A stretch of 64,000 nucleotides of DNA from Neovahlkampfia damariscottae (Eukaryota; Heterolobosea; Selenaionea; Neovahlkampfiida; Neovahlkampfiidae). Positions 1 through 10,388 of the stretch are shown here, piece after piece. The DNA is taken from positions 313,461 to 377,460 of the forward strand of contig JABLTG010000001.1 in the NCBI GenBank assembly GCA_016618085.1, in the 5' to 3' direction. The stretch's first letter is position 1, and each line of letters begins with the position of its first letter. The translations under genes and the position numbers were made by a program. The notes under the pieces are model-generated. The model ran no database searches. It worked only from the letters and a program-made list of their open reading frames with translations, and was not told where the DNA came from.

Positions 1-754
1 AAAAATGATTGTTAAACATAAAAATGGAACTAATTTTACAATAATAATAAGTTTAGGTGAAATATCAATGAAAGGATCAAATATTAGATTTATAGCCACA
101 TTTAGAAGAAATGAAGAAGAAGAAGAAGAAAGAATTAATCAAGATGAAAAACATCAAATTATAATTGAATCTAATTTTAAAGACCCATTAATAACATTAA
201 ATTTAACTCAAGATAAATTAAATTTAAAATTGAATGAAATGAAATCAAAGTTTAAAGATATATTAAATGAAAACTTTAATGAATTAAAATTACAAATAAA
301 TAATTTAAATCAACAAGAAGATATTATGTTAAGAGATATAAAATATTTAAATGAAAGAATTTTAATTGAAAAAGAAACAATAAATAATATTGAAGAAGAA
401 TTATCTTTTTATAGAAATGATGATGATCATGATGATATTAAAAAATTATTAAATAATGAAATTGGTTATGAAGCATTATTAGAATTCTCAAATGAAGATA
501 TTCAGAATTATATTAAATTTTATAAAGAAGCTGATCATTTTAAAATGATGGATTTCTCTTCAATGGATATTTTAAAAATTGAATCTCAAAAATTATTTGA
601 AAAATATTTAGATTCAAATAAAATTAAAATATCAAATAATTTATTTAATTTTATTAAAGATAATTTAACTACTCCAACTAAAAATTTATTCATTTCTGTT
701 CAATCAGAAGTTTTAAATAAATTAAAAAATGTATTTAACAATTATTATTTTTAA
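1..754 (+). CDS. RGS-domain protein, 3' part (5' end outside window)
   Basis: The frame is open from the window edge, so the true start is probably upstream. About 250 residues are visible: an acidic stretch, a coiled coil at about residues 65-135, then an RGS domain from about residue 153 to the end. The RGS call rests on the pattern ALLEFSNEDIQNYIKFYKEA (the usual F..EN..F..), then the INi-like helix pair and the final LF...Q.EVL..L helices. RGS domains speed GTP hydrolysis by G-alpha subunits. Two G-alpha genes lie at 49 and 53 kb in the same window. The part before the coiled coil (GTNFTIIISLGEISMKGSNI) may be the end of a beta domain I cannot name. Domain call is good; full architecture is unknown. 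Confidence 0.72.
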   Translation, partial: KMIVKHKNGTNFTIIISLGEISMKGSNIRFIATFRRNEEEEEERINQDEKHQIIIESNFKDPLITLNLTQDKLNLKLNEMKSKFKDILNENFNELKLQINNLNQQEDIMLRDIKYLNERILIEKETINNIEEELSFYRNDDDHDDIKKLLNNEIGYEALLEFSNEDIQNYIKFYKEADHFKMMDFSSMDILKIESQKLFEKYLDSNKIKISNNLFNFIKDNLTTPTKNLFISVQSEVLNKLKNVFNNYYF

Positions 755-918
755 CAAATAGGGTCCTTATCAAAAATTTGAAAATTCAGGTATTGGAAAA
801 GCAATTTTGAAGACTTTATAAATATTTTGTACATTTTAACAAAAACTCTTTTTTAAAACCTTCTATCATTTTCATTGGTCCAAACAAACCCAACCATTTC
901 TAAAATCCAAACCAAACA

Positions 919-1956
919 ATGAATGATTTTTTAAAAAGTATTGGAGTCTTTGAAAAGGATGATAATCATGATGTCATGTTAGTTTGGTCTTATCCAATTA
1001 TTGAAAAAGAACTTGAAAATTCTGCATTGAATTATTTACCTCTAAAAAATGAAAAATTAAAAAGTGAAGAATTTCTTTTCACTAAAATATCAAATTATTG
1101 GAATTATTTTATCACTGAAGAAGATAAATTCACAATAATTTTAACTTCCAAAGAGTTTTATCCTGAAAAGTATGAACAACTTGGACAACTTTTTAAAGAG
1201 AGTTATAAAAATGATAAAAATGTTTTAAAATTATTAACTGGTTTCTTACAATTATTTGGATCTGGAAAGTATTCAAGTTTTAAAAATGATGATTTTGATT
1301 CAAGAAAAGCAAAAAGTAAGATAAAATTATTTTTATCAAAATAATATTATGATTAGTTTCACCATTTAAAGATATTATTTCAATCTTTCAAGAACATTCA
1401 TGTATCATTTGGAGTGCAATGTTATTAAAAAAAAGAATTGTTGTTTATTCTGAAAATGTAAAAGAATTAGAAAACTTTGTAAGATCATTACCTTGTTTTT
1501 GTTGGTCACGTCAAAATTGGTAACATTTTAATATTAAAAAATAATTACTTTTTTAGGGATATTATTTATCCAATCATTGATTTTGAAAAAGAAATAGATT
1601 TTAATTTAAATAGTATTTATTGTGCTGGTACATTAAATAATGTTGAAAATAATTCAAAATTATATGATTTATATTTAGATTTAGTTTCAGGAACATTAAA
1701 AATATCAGATAATTCTATTGAAGATTTAAAAGTAACAAAATTACACAAAGATATTACTAAAGAAATGTTGAAATTACAAAATGATAATAATCAATTAATT
1801 AAAGGTGTAGCAGTAAAAACCAAAGAAATCATTTCAAAACTTGATAAATTTATTGTTGATGATGAATTTTCAATTGAAAAATTAAATTCATTCAACTTGG
1901 ACTCAAATTTAGAAAAGTTTTTAATTAATTTAGCATCATCTGAAAATTTAATTTAA
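919..1956 (+). CDS. DENND10: DENN-domain protein DENND10 (FAM45) homologue
   Basis: Three exons with introns 1316-1356 and 1520-1556, 319 residues, the normal family length. Matches seen include the opening LKSIGVFEKD..D.MLVWSYP, then FTIILTSKEFYPEKY, DFDSRKAK, MLLKKRIVVYSENV, LPCFCWSRQNW and, near the end, KLHKDI and VKTKEI. These run in the same order as in animal DENND10. The family acts on Rab27 and late endosomes, as a regulator or exchange factor. Both introns are fixed by restoring this order in frame. A CCAAT-type box (CATTGGTCC) lies about 30 bases upstream. It ends 4 bases from the convergent NOL9-like gene. Confidence 0.9.
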
Positions 1957-1960
1957 TATT

Positions 1961-3257
1961 TTATTTTTTTTGAATTGCTCTTAAATTTGTAAATTTTCTA
2001 ATCAAATAATCATTCATTCCTTTTTCTTCATTAATTAATGATTTATTCATTTTAAAATATTGAACATTTTCTGAATCAAATGATAGACTATCATTCTTTT
2101 TTAAATAATTTAAAACATTAATATTTTTAATTTCATTCCTGTTCATGAATAATGGTATTGAAATATGAAATATTCTATTTTTAAAATCTATTTTAATTAT
2201 TTTTCCAAATCCTATATGTTTAATATTTCTTAATTTTTTTAAACAAAATAATGGTAATGATGATGATTCATTTTTAAAATTATCTTTATATCCTAAATGT
2301 ATTATTGAATTATTCAATAAATAAAGTGATTGATAAATTAAATCTTTATCTAAATTTATTGGTAAAGATATCAATACATTTTTAAAAGATATAGTTATAG
2401 TTTGTAAATCAGTTGAAAAATAATTCTTAAAATAATTTAAATTAACTTTAAGTTTATCAAAAGTCAAATACTTATTTGAATTTAATAAACTTAATATTTC
2501 TTGTTTTAAAATTTCATCTTGTATTTTTGGTATTTGAATTATTACTTTATTATTTAAATGATTAATTTCATTTAAAAATAGTTTAATACTTTCAAAATAA
2601 AAATATAATTCGTTTTTAAAATGATTACCAATAAATTGTACTCTTGTATATTCTTTAAATTTATGATAATCGAAAAGTATTGGTTGATTTATTTTTGAAT
2701 AAAATATAATTCCATTTAAAGTTGAATCAAAATTTAAATATATAATCTCTTTTTCATTATTTAATATCTTATTAACTAATTTAAAATGAATATTTAGACT
2801 GAATATTCTTACTCAAATATGAAATTGTATAGAAATTCACATCTGATAATATTATTTTTTTGAAATCAATTCTCACTAAATCATTCATTTTTAATTTATA
2901 TTCTTCAGATAAATAATCATTGGATTCATTAGATATCTTTTTATATTTTATAAACAAAATGCATTCAATACCCTTTAACTTTTCTTTAGATATTTTATTT
3001 TCAAATGATTTTTTTAAATTTTTTTTAGTTTTGAAGTTTAAAGTTTCAATTAAAATTGAATTATTGATATTAACTTTAGTTTTTTCTTGTTCTTTTAAAT
3101 GATATCCATGCAGAAAACCTAAAAAGAAATATTATTAATACTAACCAAGAATAAAATTACAACTACCAAAGATACACTCAACATTAATTTCTCCAGAAAT
3201 ATACATTTCATTATTTGGTTCCAAGAAAATAAATTCTTCTTTGTTCTTTTGAACCAT
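1961..3257 (-). CDS. NOL9/GRC3-like polynucleotide kinase family protein with degenerate P-loop
   Basis: Three exons (introns 3119-3145 and 2776-2812), 410 residues. The family phosphorylates RNA 5'-OH ends during ITS2 rRNA processing. Support: the N-terminal beta domain (CIFGSCNFILGFLHGYHL), then LVNKILNNEKEIIYLNFDS matching the NOL9 stretch after the P-loop (RYLiN.LL....YLdcDLGQ), and the C-terminal GFGKIIKIDFKNRIFHISIP matching GLGIVRGID...YILTPV. Where GxxxxGK[ST] should stand there is LSDVNFYTISYL: no glycines and no lysine. The D of the following motif is kept. It may be a pseudokinase scaffold. It is divergent from VPS52 with a shared 64-base promoter. Confidence 0.75.
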
Positions 3258-3321
3258 TTATTTTTTGAATCTCAGATTATTATTAACCAATCATTTTGGT
3301 TAATAAATCAACCAAACAAAA
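3258..3321. promoter_or_regulatory. Divergent promoter, NOL9-like / VPS52
   Basis: Only 64 bases separate the two opposed start codons. A CCAAT box stands at 3287-3291, followed by TTTTGGTTAATAAATC. This is one of several divergent promoters in the window built around a single CCAAT. Confidence 0.55.
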
Positions 3322-5566
3322 ATGATTGAAGAGAGTTATTGGGATGAAATTGAAGAAGATTTAAAGATTATTGAAAAGTAAATCACCAACTTCACTTAGA
3401 TTATTAATTTAAATAGAGATACAGATTGGATGAATTTATTAGAAAAAGGAGAAGAAAAAATAAGAGAATATTCAAACTCTGTTGAAAAAGATTTAAAAAA
3501 GATTGAAATTGATTCTATTGATGATTGTAAATATATTCAAATCAAAAATTAACAACTAAAAATAGATTTAAGAGAAAGTGAAAGTATTACTAAATTACAT
3601 GAAGAACTAAAATCGTGTGATGAAATATTAAATGAAATGGAAGATATGATGAATGGATTTGAAAAAGATTTAGGTGATATATCAGAAAATATAAAGATTC
3701 TTCAAAATAAATCATTTACCATTCATTTTCAATTAGAAAATAGAATTGAAAGTGAAGAAATGTTAAATAATTCAATTAATCATTTATTCATTTCAAAAGA
3801 ATTAATAAGGTAAATGAAATGATAATAATAATTTTAATTAGAAATTTAATAACATCAAATTTAACAGATGAGAAATATATTAATTATTTAAAAGAATTGA
3901 ATGAAAAAACTAATTTTATATTAACTAATAATAATGAAGAAATGAAAAGAATATTAAAACAATTAATATTTGATTCATGTTTAAGAATTCGAAATTTCTT
4001 ATTAAAGAAGATTAATCTTTTTAAAAATCAAAAAACAAATTCACAAATATTAAAACAAAATCTTTTAAAGTATAAATATTTTAATTTCTTTTTAAAAAAG
4101 TATAATATTATATTTTATAAAGAAGTAATATTAGTTATTATATCTCATTATATTTATAGATTAGTAATATTTATAAAAATATCATTTCAAAAATATATTT
4201 TATTCATTTTGATAATTATGTAAAATCATTAAAAGATTTAGAAATTAAAATATTAAATGATAATATATTTCAAAATCAAAATGATTCATTCTTTTCTTTT
4301 TTTAAAAGAAATAATCAATATGTATCCATTTCATTTGAAGAAAGAATTAAAATATTGAATAAATTTCAACCAATTATATCACATATATCAAGAGAAAAAA
4401 AAGAAAATTTTATATATGATTATTTATTTAAATCAATGTTCATTTTATTAATTGAAATATCATCATCTGAATATTTATTTTTAAATGAATTCTTTTATTT
4501 TAATGATGATAATTTAAAAGATGACATTATTAATTCATCAATAAATAATAATACATCATCTTCTATTCATTTAGAAAAAGAAGAAACTGATAAAGATTTC
4601 TTTTTAAATATATTTTCAAAAATATTAAATGATATTTATTTTAAAGAAATTAAAGATAATTTAAAAGATAATGAAGATATCATTGGTTTATTTTTAATGA
4701 TTTTAATTTTAAATCAATTAAATTTTATTTTAATTGAACAAAGAAATATTAAAATATTAAAAGATTTCTTTGAAAAAATAAAAAAGAATTTAGAATTACA
4801 ATTTAAATGTTTAATTTTAAAGAATATTGAAATGATAAATCAAAAAATTAAAGAAAATGATGATGAATTCTTTGAAAATGAATCCATTTCACATGATGTA
4901 TCAAAAAGATATGGATATTTATCTTCTTCAATTCATAAATTAATTAATTATTTAAAAAAAGAAAAAGAAAAAGATGAAATTTTAAAATTAATGAAAGATT
5001 TAAGAAATTCAATTGAACATTTATTTAATTCTTTATCAAAAAAATTTAAAAATTCAAAATTGAAATATATTTGGTTAATTAATTCATCAGATATTATTTT
5101 AAATTATTTCATTAAAAATAATTTACAAGTTGAAGATGGTGAAACATTTCATTTATTATTGAATGATTCTTTAAATTTTTTTATTGAAGAAGAATTATTA
5201 CAATATTGTCATGAATTCATTTTGTTCACTCAAAAAGTTGAAAAGAAATTGAAAAATTCAGCTAAAAATTTAGATATTTTAAAACAAGATGTTTTGATTA
5301 TTATCTTAAAAAACTTTAATAATAATTGGAAAATCTATTTAAAAAACATTTATAATGATATTTTGAAATATTTTAAGAATTTAAAATCTGGAACAATCAT
5401 TTTAACAAAAGTTTATTCTCAACTTTTGTTATACTACAGTAGATTCATTTCAATCATTTATCAATTTTATTCAAACATTGTTCCAAATGATATCAAAAAA
5501 TTAATAATACAAAATGATGTCTTTTTATTGGAGATTAAAAACTATGCAAATGATATGAAATTTTAA
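3322..5566 (+). CDS. VPS52: VPS52, GARP/EARP tethering complex subunit
   Basis: Five exons (introns 3378-3416, 3527-3565, 3810-3841 and 4125-4159), 699 residues, the usual length. VPS52 is the core of the GARP complex that tethers endosome-derived vesicles to the trans-Golgi. Signature stretches: YLRESESITKLHEEL..C..IL..M, FEKDLGDISENIKILQNKS, IRNFLLKKINLFKNQKTNSQ, LLKYKYFNFFL, SEYLFLNEFF, KRYGYLSSSIHKL and FKNLKSGTIIL near the end. Each intron is placed where it rejoins this order (for example KEISNIYKNIISKIYFIHF across 4125-4159). Very AT-rich codons. N-terminal half is mostly coiled coil. Confidence 0.93.
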
Positions 5567-5933
5567 GGAATAAATGAAATTGAGAATCTTTTTATCTCCC
5601 AAATTCTTTAGTGGAATATGAACAAAATTAGTTCTTGAATGATCCTTTTTCAAATTGCAGCTTTTTAAATCAAATCACTGATTTAAAAATTTGATTTCTT
5701 TTCGTTGCAAATTTGTAAGTCTGTTTTTCGAACTGTCAAAACAAGTTTTTAAAATGAAAATTAACAAATTCTTTTTAGTTTGTGAATTGTTACAGAAAAA
5801 ATTGTGATAGAACTTTTTGTAATATACAAAGCATCATCATTTTTTGTCTGTTCTTTTTCAATCAAAAACAAAGAGTTATAAAGATGATTGGTTGATTTTT
5901 GGCGCTAAAACCTAAACTCAACAAACATCAACA
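5567..5933. other. Intergenic region between VPS52 and coiled-coil gene
   Basis: 367 bases with no ORF worth reporting. The last 50 bases carry promoter signals for the next gene: ATTGG at 5887-5891 and an E2F-like element at 5896-5910. The rest is less AT-rich than the genes, without repeats that I can see. Confidence 0.6.
5896..5910 (+). promoter_or_regulatory. E2F/DP-like site
   Basis: TTTTTGGCGCTAAAA matches the E2F consensus TTTSGCGC with an A/T-rich half on both sides. It lies 24 bases upstream of the ATG of the long coiled-coil protein and 4 bases after a CCAAT box (reverse). In animals and plants this pairing marks S-phase genes. Function here is inferred only. Confidence 0.5.
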
Positions 5934-8363
5934 ATGATCAACGAAGAAGGTTACTCCAAAGAAAACATTGTTCCAAAATTGGATAATATGTGCACAACAC
6001 CGCAACAGATGAAGAAATCCTCTAAATTGAAAAGTGACAGGAAATCAAAAATAATTTCAGTTTATAATGAAGATGAAAATGAAATAGAAAAACTTAAACA
6101 AAGATGCATTGATGCAGAAGAAAGAACTGAAGAATGGAAAAAGAAATATAAATCACAATCAGATAGCTATAGACAACATTTTGATAACTTTAAAACTCTT
6201 CGATTAGAAAATCAAAAATTGGTTCAAATCTTAGAAAACTTTGAAGAAACCAAAAAGAATCAAGTTGATGAAAAAGTATCATTGAAAAGAGAAATTGAAA
6301 TATTTGAAAAGGAAAATGAAAAAGAAAAGAATCTAAATTTAGAGATGATTTCTAAATTAAAATTTGAAAATGAAGAACTAAAAAATGAATTAAATTTAAC
6401 CAATCAAATTTTAGAAAACACTTTACAACAAGTTGATGAAAATGAAAAGATATTTGATTCCAAATTGAACGAAACATTTAAAAATATATTTTTATGGAAA
6501 GAAAAAGAAGAAATTTTCAAAAAAGAAGAAGAATTGAAATTCAAAAAGTTACAAGAAACGTTTCAACAATTTGGTATTCAAAAAGAAAAAGAGATTTTAA
6601 ATTTAAATTCAAATATCCAAAACTTAAATTCAAGAATACAATATTTAGAAAATGAAAAAAAAGAAATGTTAAAAAGAAATAGTTTGAATGAAAAAGAAAT
6701 TGAAAAAACATTCAAAAGTTTCAAAGATAAAGAAATCAAGTTGATGAAAAATGTAAACTTATATAAATATGAAATGAAAAATAAATTTGAAATTAAAACA
6801 TTCACAAATAATATAATTTTAAATTTAACAAAAAAAGAACAAGAAGAAAAAAGAAAAGATATTCAAAATTTAAAGATGAATTTAAAAAGAAAAGAAAATG
6901 AAATTAAGAAAATGGAGTTGGAAGTTATTGATTTCACTAAATTATTAACAAAAAAAATATCATTTATGGAAAATAAACAAATTGAATTTTTAAAAAATGA
7001 AGAGAATTTGAAAGAAATTCATTCAAAATTCAACAACTTAAAAGAATATTCAAACTTGGAAATTAATATCTTAAAAGAAGAATTAAAAGAAAAAGAAGAA
7101 AATATTGAAAAATTAAATTTAAAATTTAAATCTTTAAATGAAGAATTTAAAGAAAAAGAAGAAATATTAATTCAAAATTTAACTGATAAAGATGAAATTA
7201 AAAAGTTAAAGAATGAATTTAATTTAAGTTTAATTAAAAAAGAAGAAGAATTAAATTTAAAAAAAGAAGAGTTAAACCAAACATTAAATGATTTAAAAAG
7301 AGAATTTAAAGAAGAATTAAATAAAAATGAAATTGAATTTAAAGATTTAAAATCAAAATTTGAAAGAAATTTAAATGAAAATAAATTAGAAATGAATCAA
7401 AAAAATGAAGAAATTAAAAATTATAAAAATGAAATGAATAATTTAAATTTAAAATTAAAAGAATTAAACTATAAATTTAATCAACAATTACAAGAATTAA
7501 AAGAAAAAGATGATACTTTAAATAAAACAAAAGATAATTTAAAACAATTTTTTGAATTTAATCAAATTAAATCATCACAAAATTTAAATGAAGATATTAA
7601 TTTTATTTTAAATAATTTTATTTCTTTAAAAGAACAACAAATTAAATTATTAAAAGTAATGGAAAATATGCAAAAAAGAATATCAGACTTGGAAATAAAT
7701 GAAGAAAATATAGTATGTTTAGAATCAAAATTAAAAGAAATAAAAAATATAAATGAAACTTTAAATTTAAATTTAAATAAAATATCAAATCAAAATGAAC
7801 AAGTATTAAAAGAAAAAGAAGAAATTGATCATTTATATTCAGATTCAATTAAAAAATTAAAAGAATTTCAAAAAGAAATATTATTCTTTTTAAATAAAAA
7901 ACAAGAAGAAATAAAAGTATCAAATGATGAATCATTAATTGAACAAAAAGAAAGATTAATTTATGAAAATAATTTAGAAATTATGACACTTCAAAAAGAA
8001 AAAAGAGAATTAGAATTAAGATTTGAAATTATTATTTTAGAAAAGTATAAACATTTTAATTCATTAGATTTAATAAATGAAAATGAAAAATTAAAATTAA
8101 AATTAAATCAAATTGAATCAAGATTAAATGTCTCTTTAAATGAAAAATTAAAATATGAAAAAGAATTATTAAGTTTAAAAAAGAGAATTAAAGATTATCA
8201 AAATGAAGTTAATCAAAAATGGAATAATTTAAAATTACAATATCAAGAATCAGAAATACAAATTGAATGGATGAGTCATGTTCTATTTAAATCTCAAAAA
8301 ATAATTGAAAAATATTCAAATAATGATAAATCATGTAAAGATATTTTAGATTTATTAAAATAA
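5934..8363 (+). CDS. Long coiled-coil protein
   Basis: Single exon, 809 residues. After about 45 basic, Ser-rich residues (MKKSSKLKSDRKSKII) the rest is almost unbroken heptad coiled coil rich in K, E, L and N. The N-terminal coil (KQRCIDAEERTEEWKKKYKS then RLENQKLVQIL) is the least repetitive part and the best search bait. No motor, kinase or membrane segment is visible. The E2F-like site and CCAAT box at the promoter suggest cell-cycle-linked expression, so a centrosome, spindle or chromosome scaffold role is possible, but this is inference; golgin-like or myosin-tail-like proteins cannot be excluded. Start ch chosen at the first ATG after the CCAAT box. Confidence 0.8.
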   Translation: MINEEGYSKENIVPKLDNMCTTPQQMKKSSKLKSDRKSKIISVYNEDENEIEKLKQRCIDAEERTEEWKKKYKSQSDSYRQHFDNFKTLRLENQKLVQILENFEETKKNQVDEKVSLKREIEIFEKENEKEKNLNLEMISKLKFENEELKNELNLTNQILENTLQQVDENEKIFDSKLNETFKNIFLWKEKEEIFKKEEELKFKKLQETFQQFGIQKEKEILNLNSNIQNLNSRIQYLENEKKEMLKRNSLNEKEIEKTFKSFKDKEIKLMKNVNLYKYEMKNKFEIKTFTNNIILNLTKKEQEEKRKDIQNLKMNLKRKENEIKKMELEVIDFTKLLTKKISFMENKQIEFLKNEENLKEIHSKFNNLKEYSNLEINILKEELKEKEENIEKLNLKFKSLNEEFKEKEEILIQNLTDKDEIKKLKNEFNLSLIKKEEELNLKKEELNQTLNDLKREFKEELNKNEIEFKDLKSKFERNLNENKLEMNQKNEEIKNYKNEMNNLNLKLKELNYKFNQQLQELKEKDDTLNKTKDNLKQFFEFNQIKSSQNLNEDINFILNNFISLKEQQIKLLKVMENMQKRISDLEINEENIVCLESKLKEIKNINETLNLNLNKISNQNEQVLKEKEEIDHLYSDSIKKLKEFQKEILFFLNKKQEEIKVSNDESLIEQKERLIYENNLEIMTLQKEKRELELRFEIIILEKYKHFNSLDLINENEKLKLKLNQIESRLNVSLNEKLKYEKELLSLKKRIKDYQNEVNQKWNNLKLQYQESEIQIEWMSHVLFKSQKIIEKYSNNDKSCKDILDLLK

Positions 8364-8464
8364 AATATTAAATTTTTTGCAACCAAAAAAAATCATTTCA
8401 AATTGGAAGAAAAATTGACCAATCAACTGTTTAACCGAACTTGTTTGCAAAAAAAAAGACACAA

Positions 8465-8596
8465 ATGGATTTAGTTTTTAAAGTTATGGAGTATTTTGCT
8501 CTCTTCATTGGTACCCTTCTTGAACTTTTTGTCAGTAAAATTACCAACTATAACACAACACAAACAGCTGCTGATCTTGTTAAAAAAAGCGAATAA
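8465..8596 (+). CDS. Small single-span membrane peptide, 43 residues
   Basis: An intact 43-residue frame from ATG to TAA in an otherwise empty 400-base gap. It begins MDLVFKVMEYFALFIGTLLE and goes on with LFVSKITNYNTTQTAADLVK. Residues 4-23 form one hydrophobic segment; the tail is polar. Support for a real gene: a CCAAT box at 8419-8423 sits at the usual distance, composition looks coding, and neighbours on both sides have their own promoters. It could be a tail-anchored or mitochondrial small protein. I recognise no family. Short frames occur by chance, so confidence is moderate. Confidence 0.5.
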   Translation: MDLVFKVMEYFALFIGTLLELFVSKITNYNTTQTAADLVKKSE

Positions 8597-8770
8597 AAAA
8601 TTTATTTTGAATCTTTTTAAGAATTCTCACTCTTGTCACTACTTGTCATGCCAACCAAATGAAAATAAACAAAGGGGCAAATAAATAAAACTTGAAGAAA
8701 AAAAAAAAAAATAAAAAATACTGACATATTTTTTGTCCAATTAACTTGAAGCAAACCAAAACGTTAAGGA

Positions 8771-10266
8771 ATGGAGGAAGAAAAAATGAACACAGAAGAA
8801 AATCAAATAAATATTGATAAAGAGTCTGTTGAAACTACTCACATTGAAAATGAATCAATTGACAAAAATAAAGAAGAAATAAATATTTCAACTTTGAATG
8901 AAGTAAAAGAAGAAGATAAAAAAGAGGAAAAAGAAAATATTAAAGAAGAAAAAAAGAAAATAGTATATGAAGGATATGTTGAAACTGATTTACATATTAA
9001 ACCAAATGAAGAAGAAGAAAAAGAAGGTTTAAAAAGATATTTTTTTTATATTATCAAAAATGTTTTATACATTAAAAAAGATGAAAAAGATATTTGGTTT
9101 GAATATTGTATACCAATTTCATCAATTTATGAATTAAAAGATATTGAAATGGAAAATACTTTTAAAATATGTACAATTCCATTAACTATAATATGTAAAA
9201 CAAATACAAAAGAAGAATTTACAAATTGGATATCTAAATTATCAAGTATTGAAAAATCAAATAATTTAGAAAATGATTTAAAAGATTGTTTAAATGAATA
9301 TTATAAAAAAACTAAAAATATTGATAATTATTTAAATGAAGTTTTATCATTATTTTTAAAACAATCATTAACATTTGAAACTAAAAATGAAGTAAAAAAA
9401 ATAAATTAAATTAACATTTTAAAAAAAAGAATGATATATTTGAAAAGATTTATGAAATATTAAAAAATAAAGAAGAAGAAGAATTTGAAATACATTTTGA
9501 AAAGAGTAATAATCCATTAAAAAAACAAATACAAATTAATGAATTTGAATTTGAAAAGATTAAACAAAAATCAGAAAGATATGATAAATTAGAAAATGAT
9601 AATTTTGAATTAAATAAAAAATATAATAAATTACAAATTACAAATGATTTAAAAATTATAAATGAAGAAGAATTAACATTAGCAAATAAAAAGATATCAA
9701 AGTTTCAAGAATTTATAAAATTAAAAGATAATAAAATTAAAGAATTAATAAATTCAGAAGCAAAATATCATAAAGATATGAAAAATATTGAACAAAGAAT
9801 GGATGAAATTCAAAAATCAGAAGAAAGAATAAAAAAAGAAAAATTAATAATGAAATCTGTTGAAACTAAAAATAAAGAATTAGAACTATTCTTTCAAACT
9901 CAAGCTGCAAAAGTATCTCAATTATCAAATGAATTTGAACAAGAAGCATTAAAAGCAAAGAATTTAGAAGCTGAAAAAAAGTCAATTGAAAATACTCTAC
10001 AAAAATTTAAAGAAAGAGAAAAACAGTTAGTTTCAGTAATTCAAATGTATGAACAATCAAATCAACAACAACCAAAAGAATCATCTCCAACACCTTTATC
10101 ACCTTCAACAAATAAAGATCAAGTTGAAACAAAAAAAAATAGAAAGTCTTTTTCTCAACCAAAAGAGTTGGAAAAATCAGAATCATTTTTTGGTAGAGTT
10201 GGTGGTTTATTTAATAAAAGTGGTAAATCAAACAAAGAACCTGTTATAATTCATGATAAAAAATAA
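8771..10266 (+). CDS. PH-domain and coiled-coil protein
   Basis: Two exons (intron 9392-9429), 485 residues. An acidic N-terminus of about 65 residues is followed by a PH domain at about 68-160 (YEGYVETDLHIK..., LKRYFFYIIKNVLYIKKDEK, ending with the Trp helix EEFTNWISKLSS). A helical part follows, then a long coiled coil (about 210-430) and a polar, basic tail with SFFGRVGGLFNKSGKS. PH domains bind phosphoinositides or proteins, so a membrane adaptor role is likely. The start is the first ATG after GTCCAATTAAC. No family name can be given. Confidence 0.8.
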
Positions 10267-10388
10267 AAATTAATTCTTGAACACCTTTCTCGTTTTGGTC
10301 ATCTAACATACCAAAACAATACTTTTTCGGAGTATTAATCAACGGAAAAAATTATGCATACTTTTCATTGGACAAAAAGAACAAAAGC

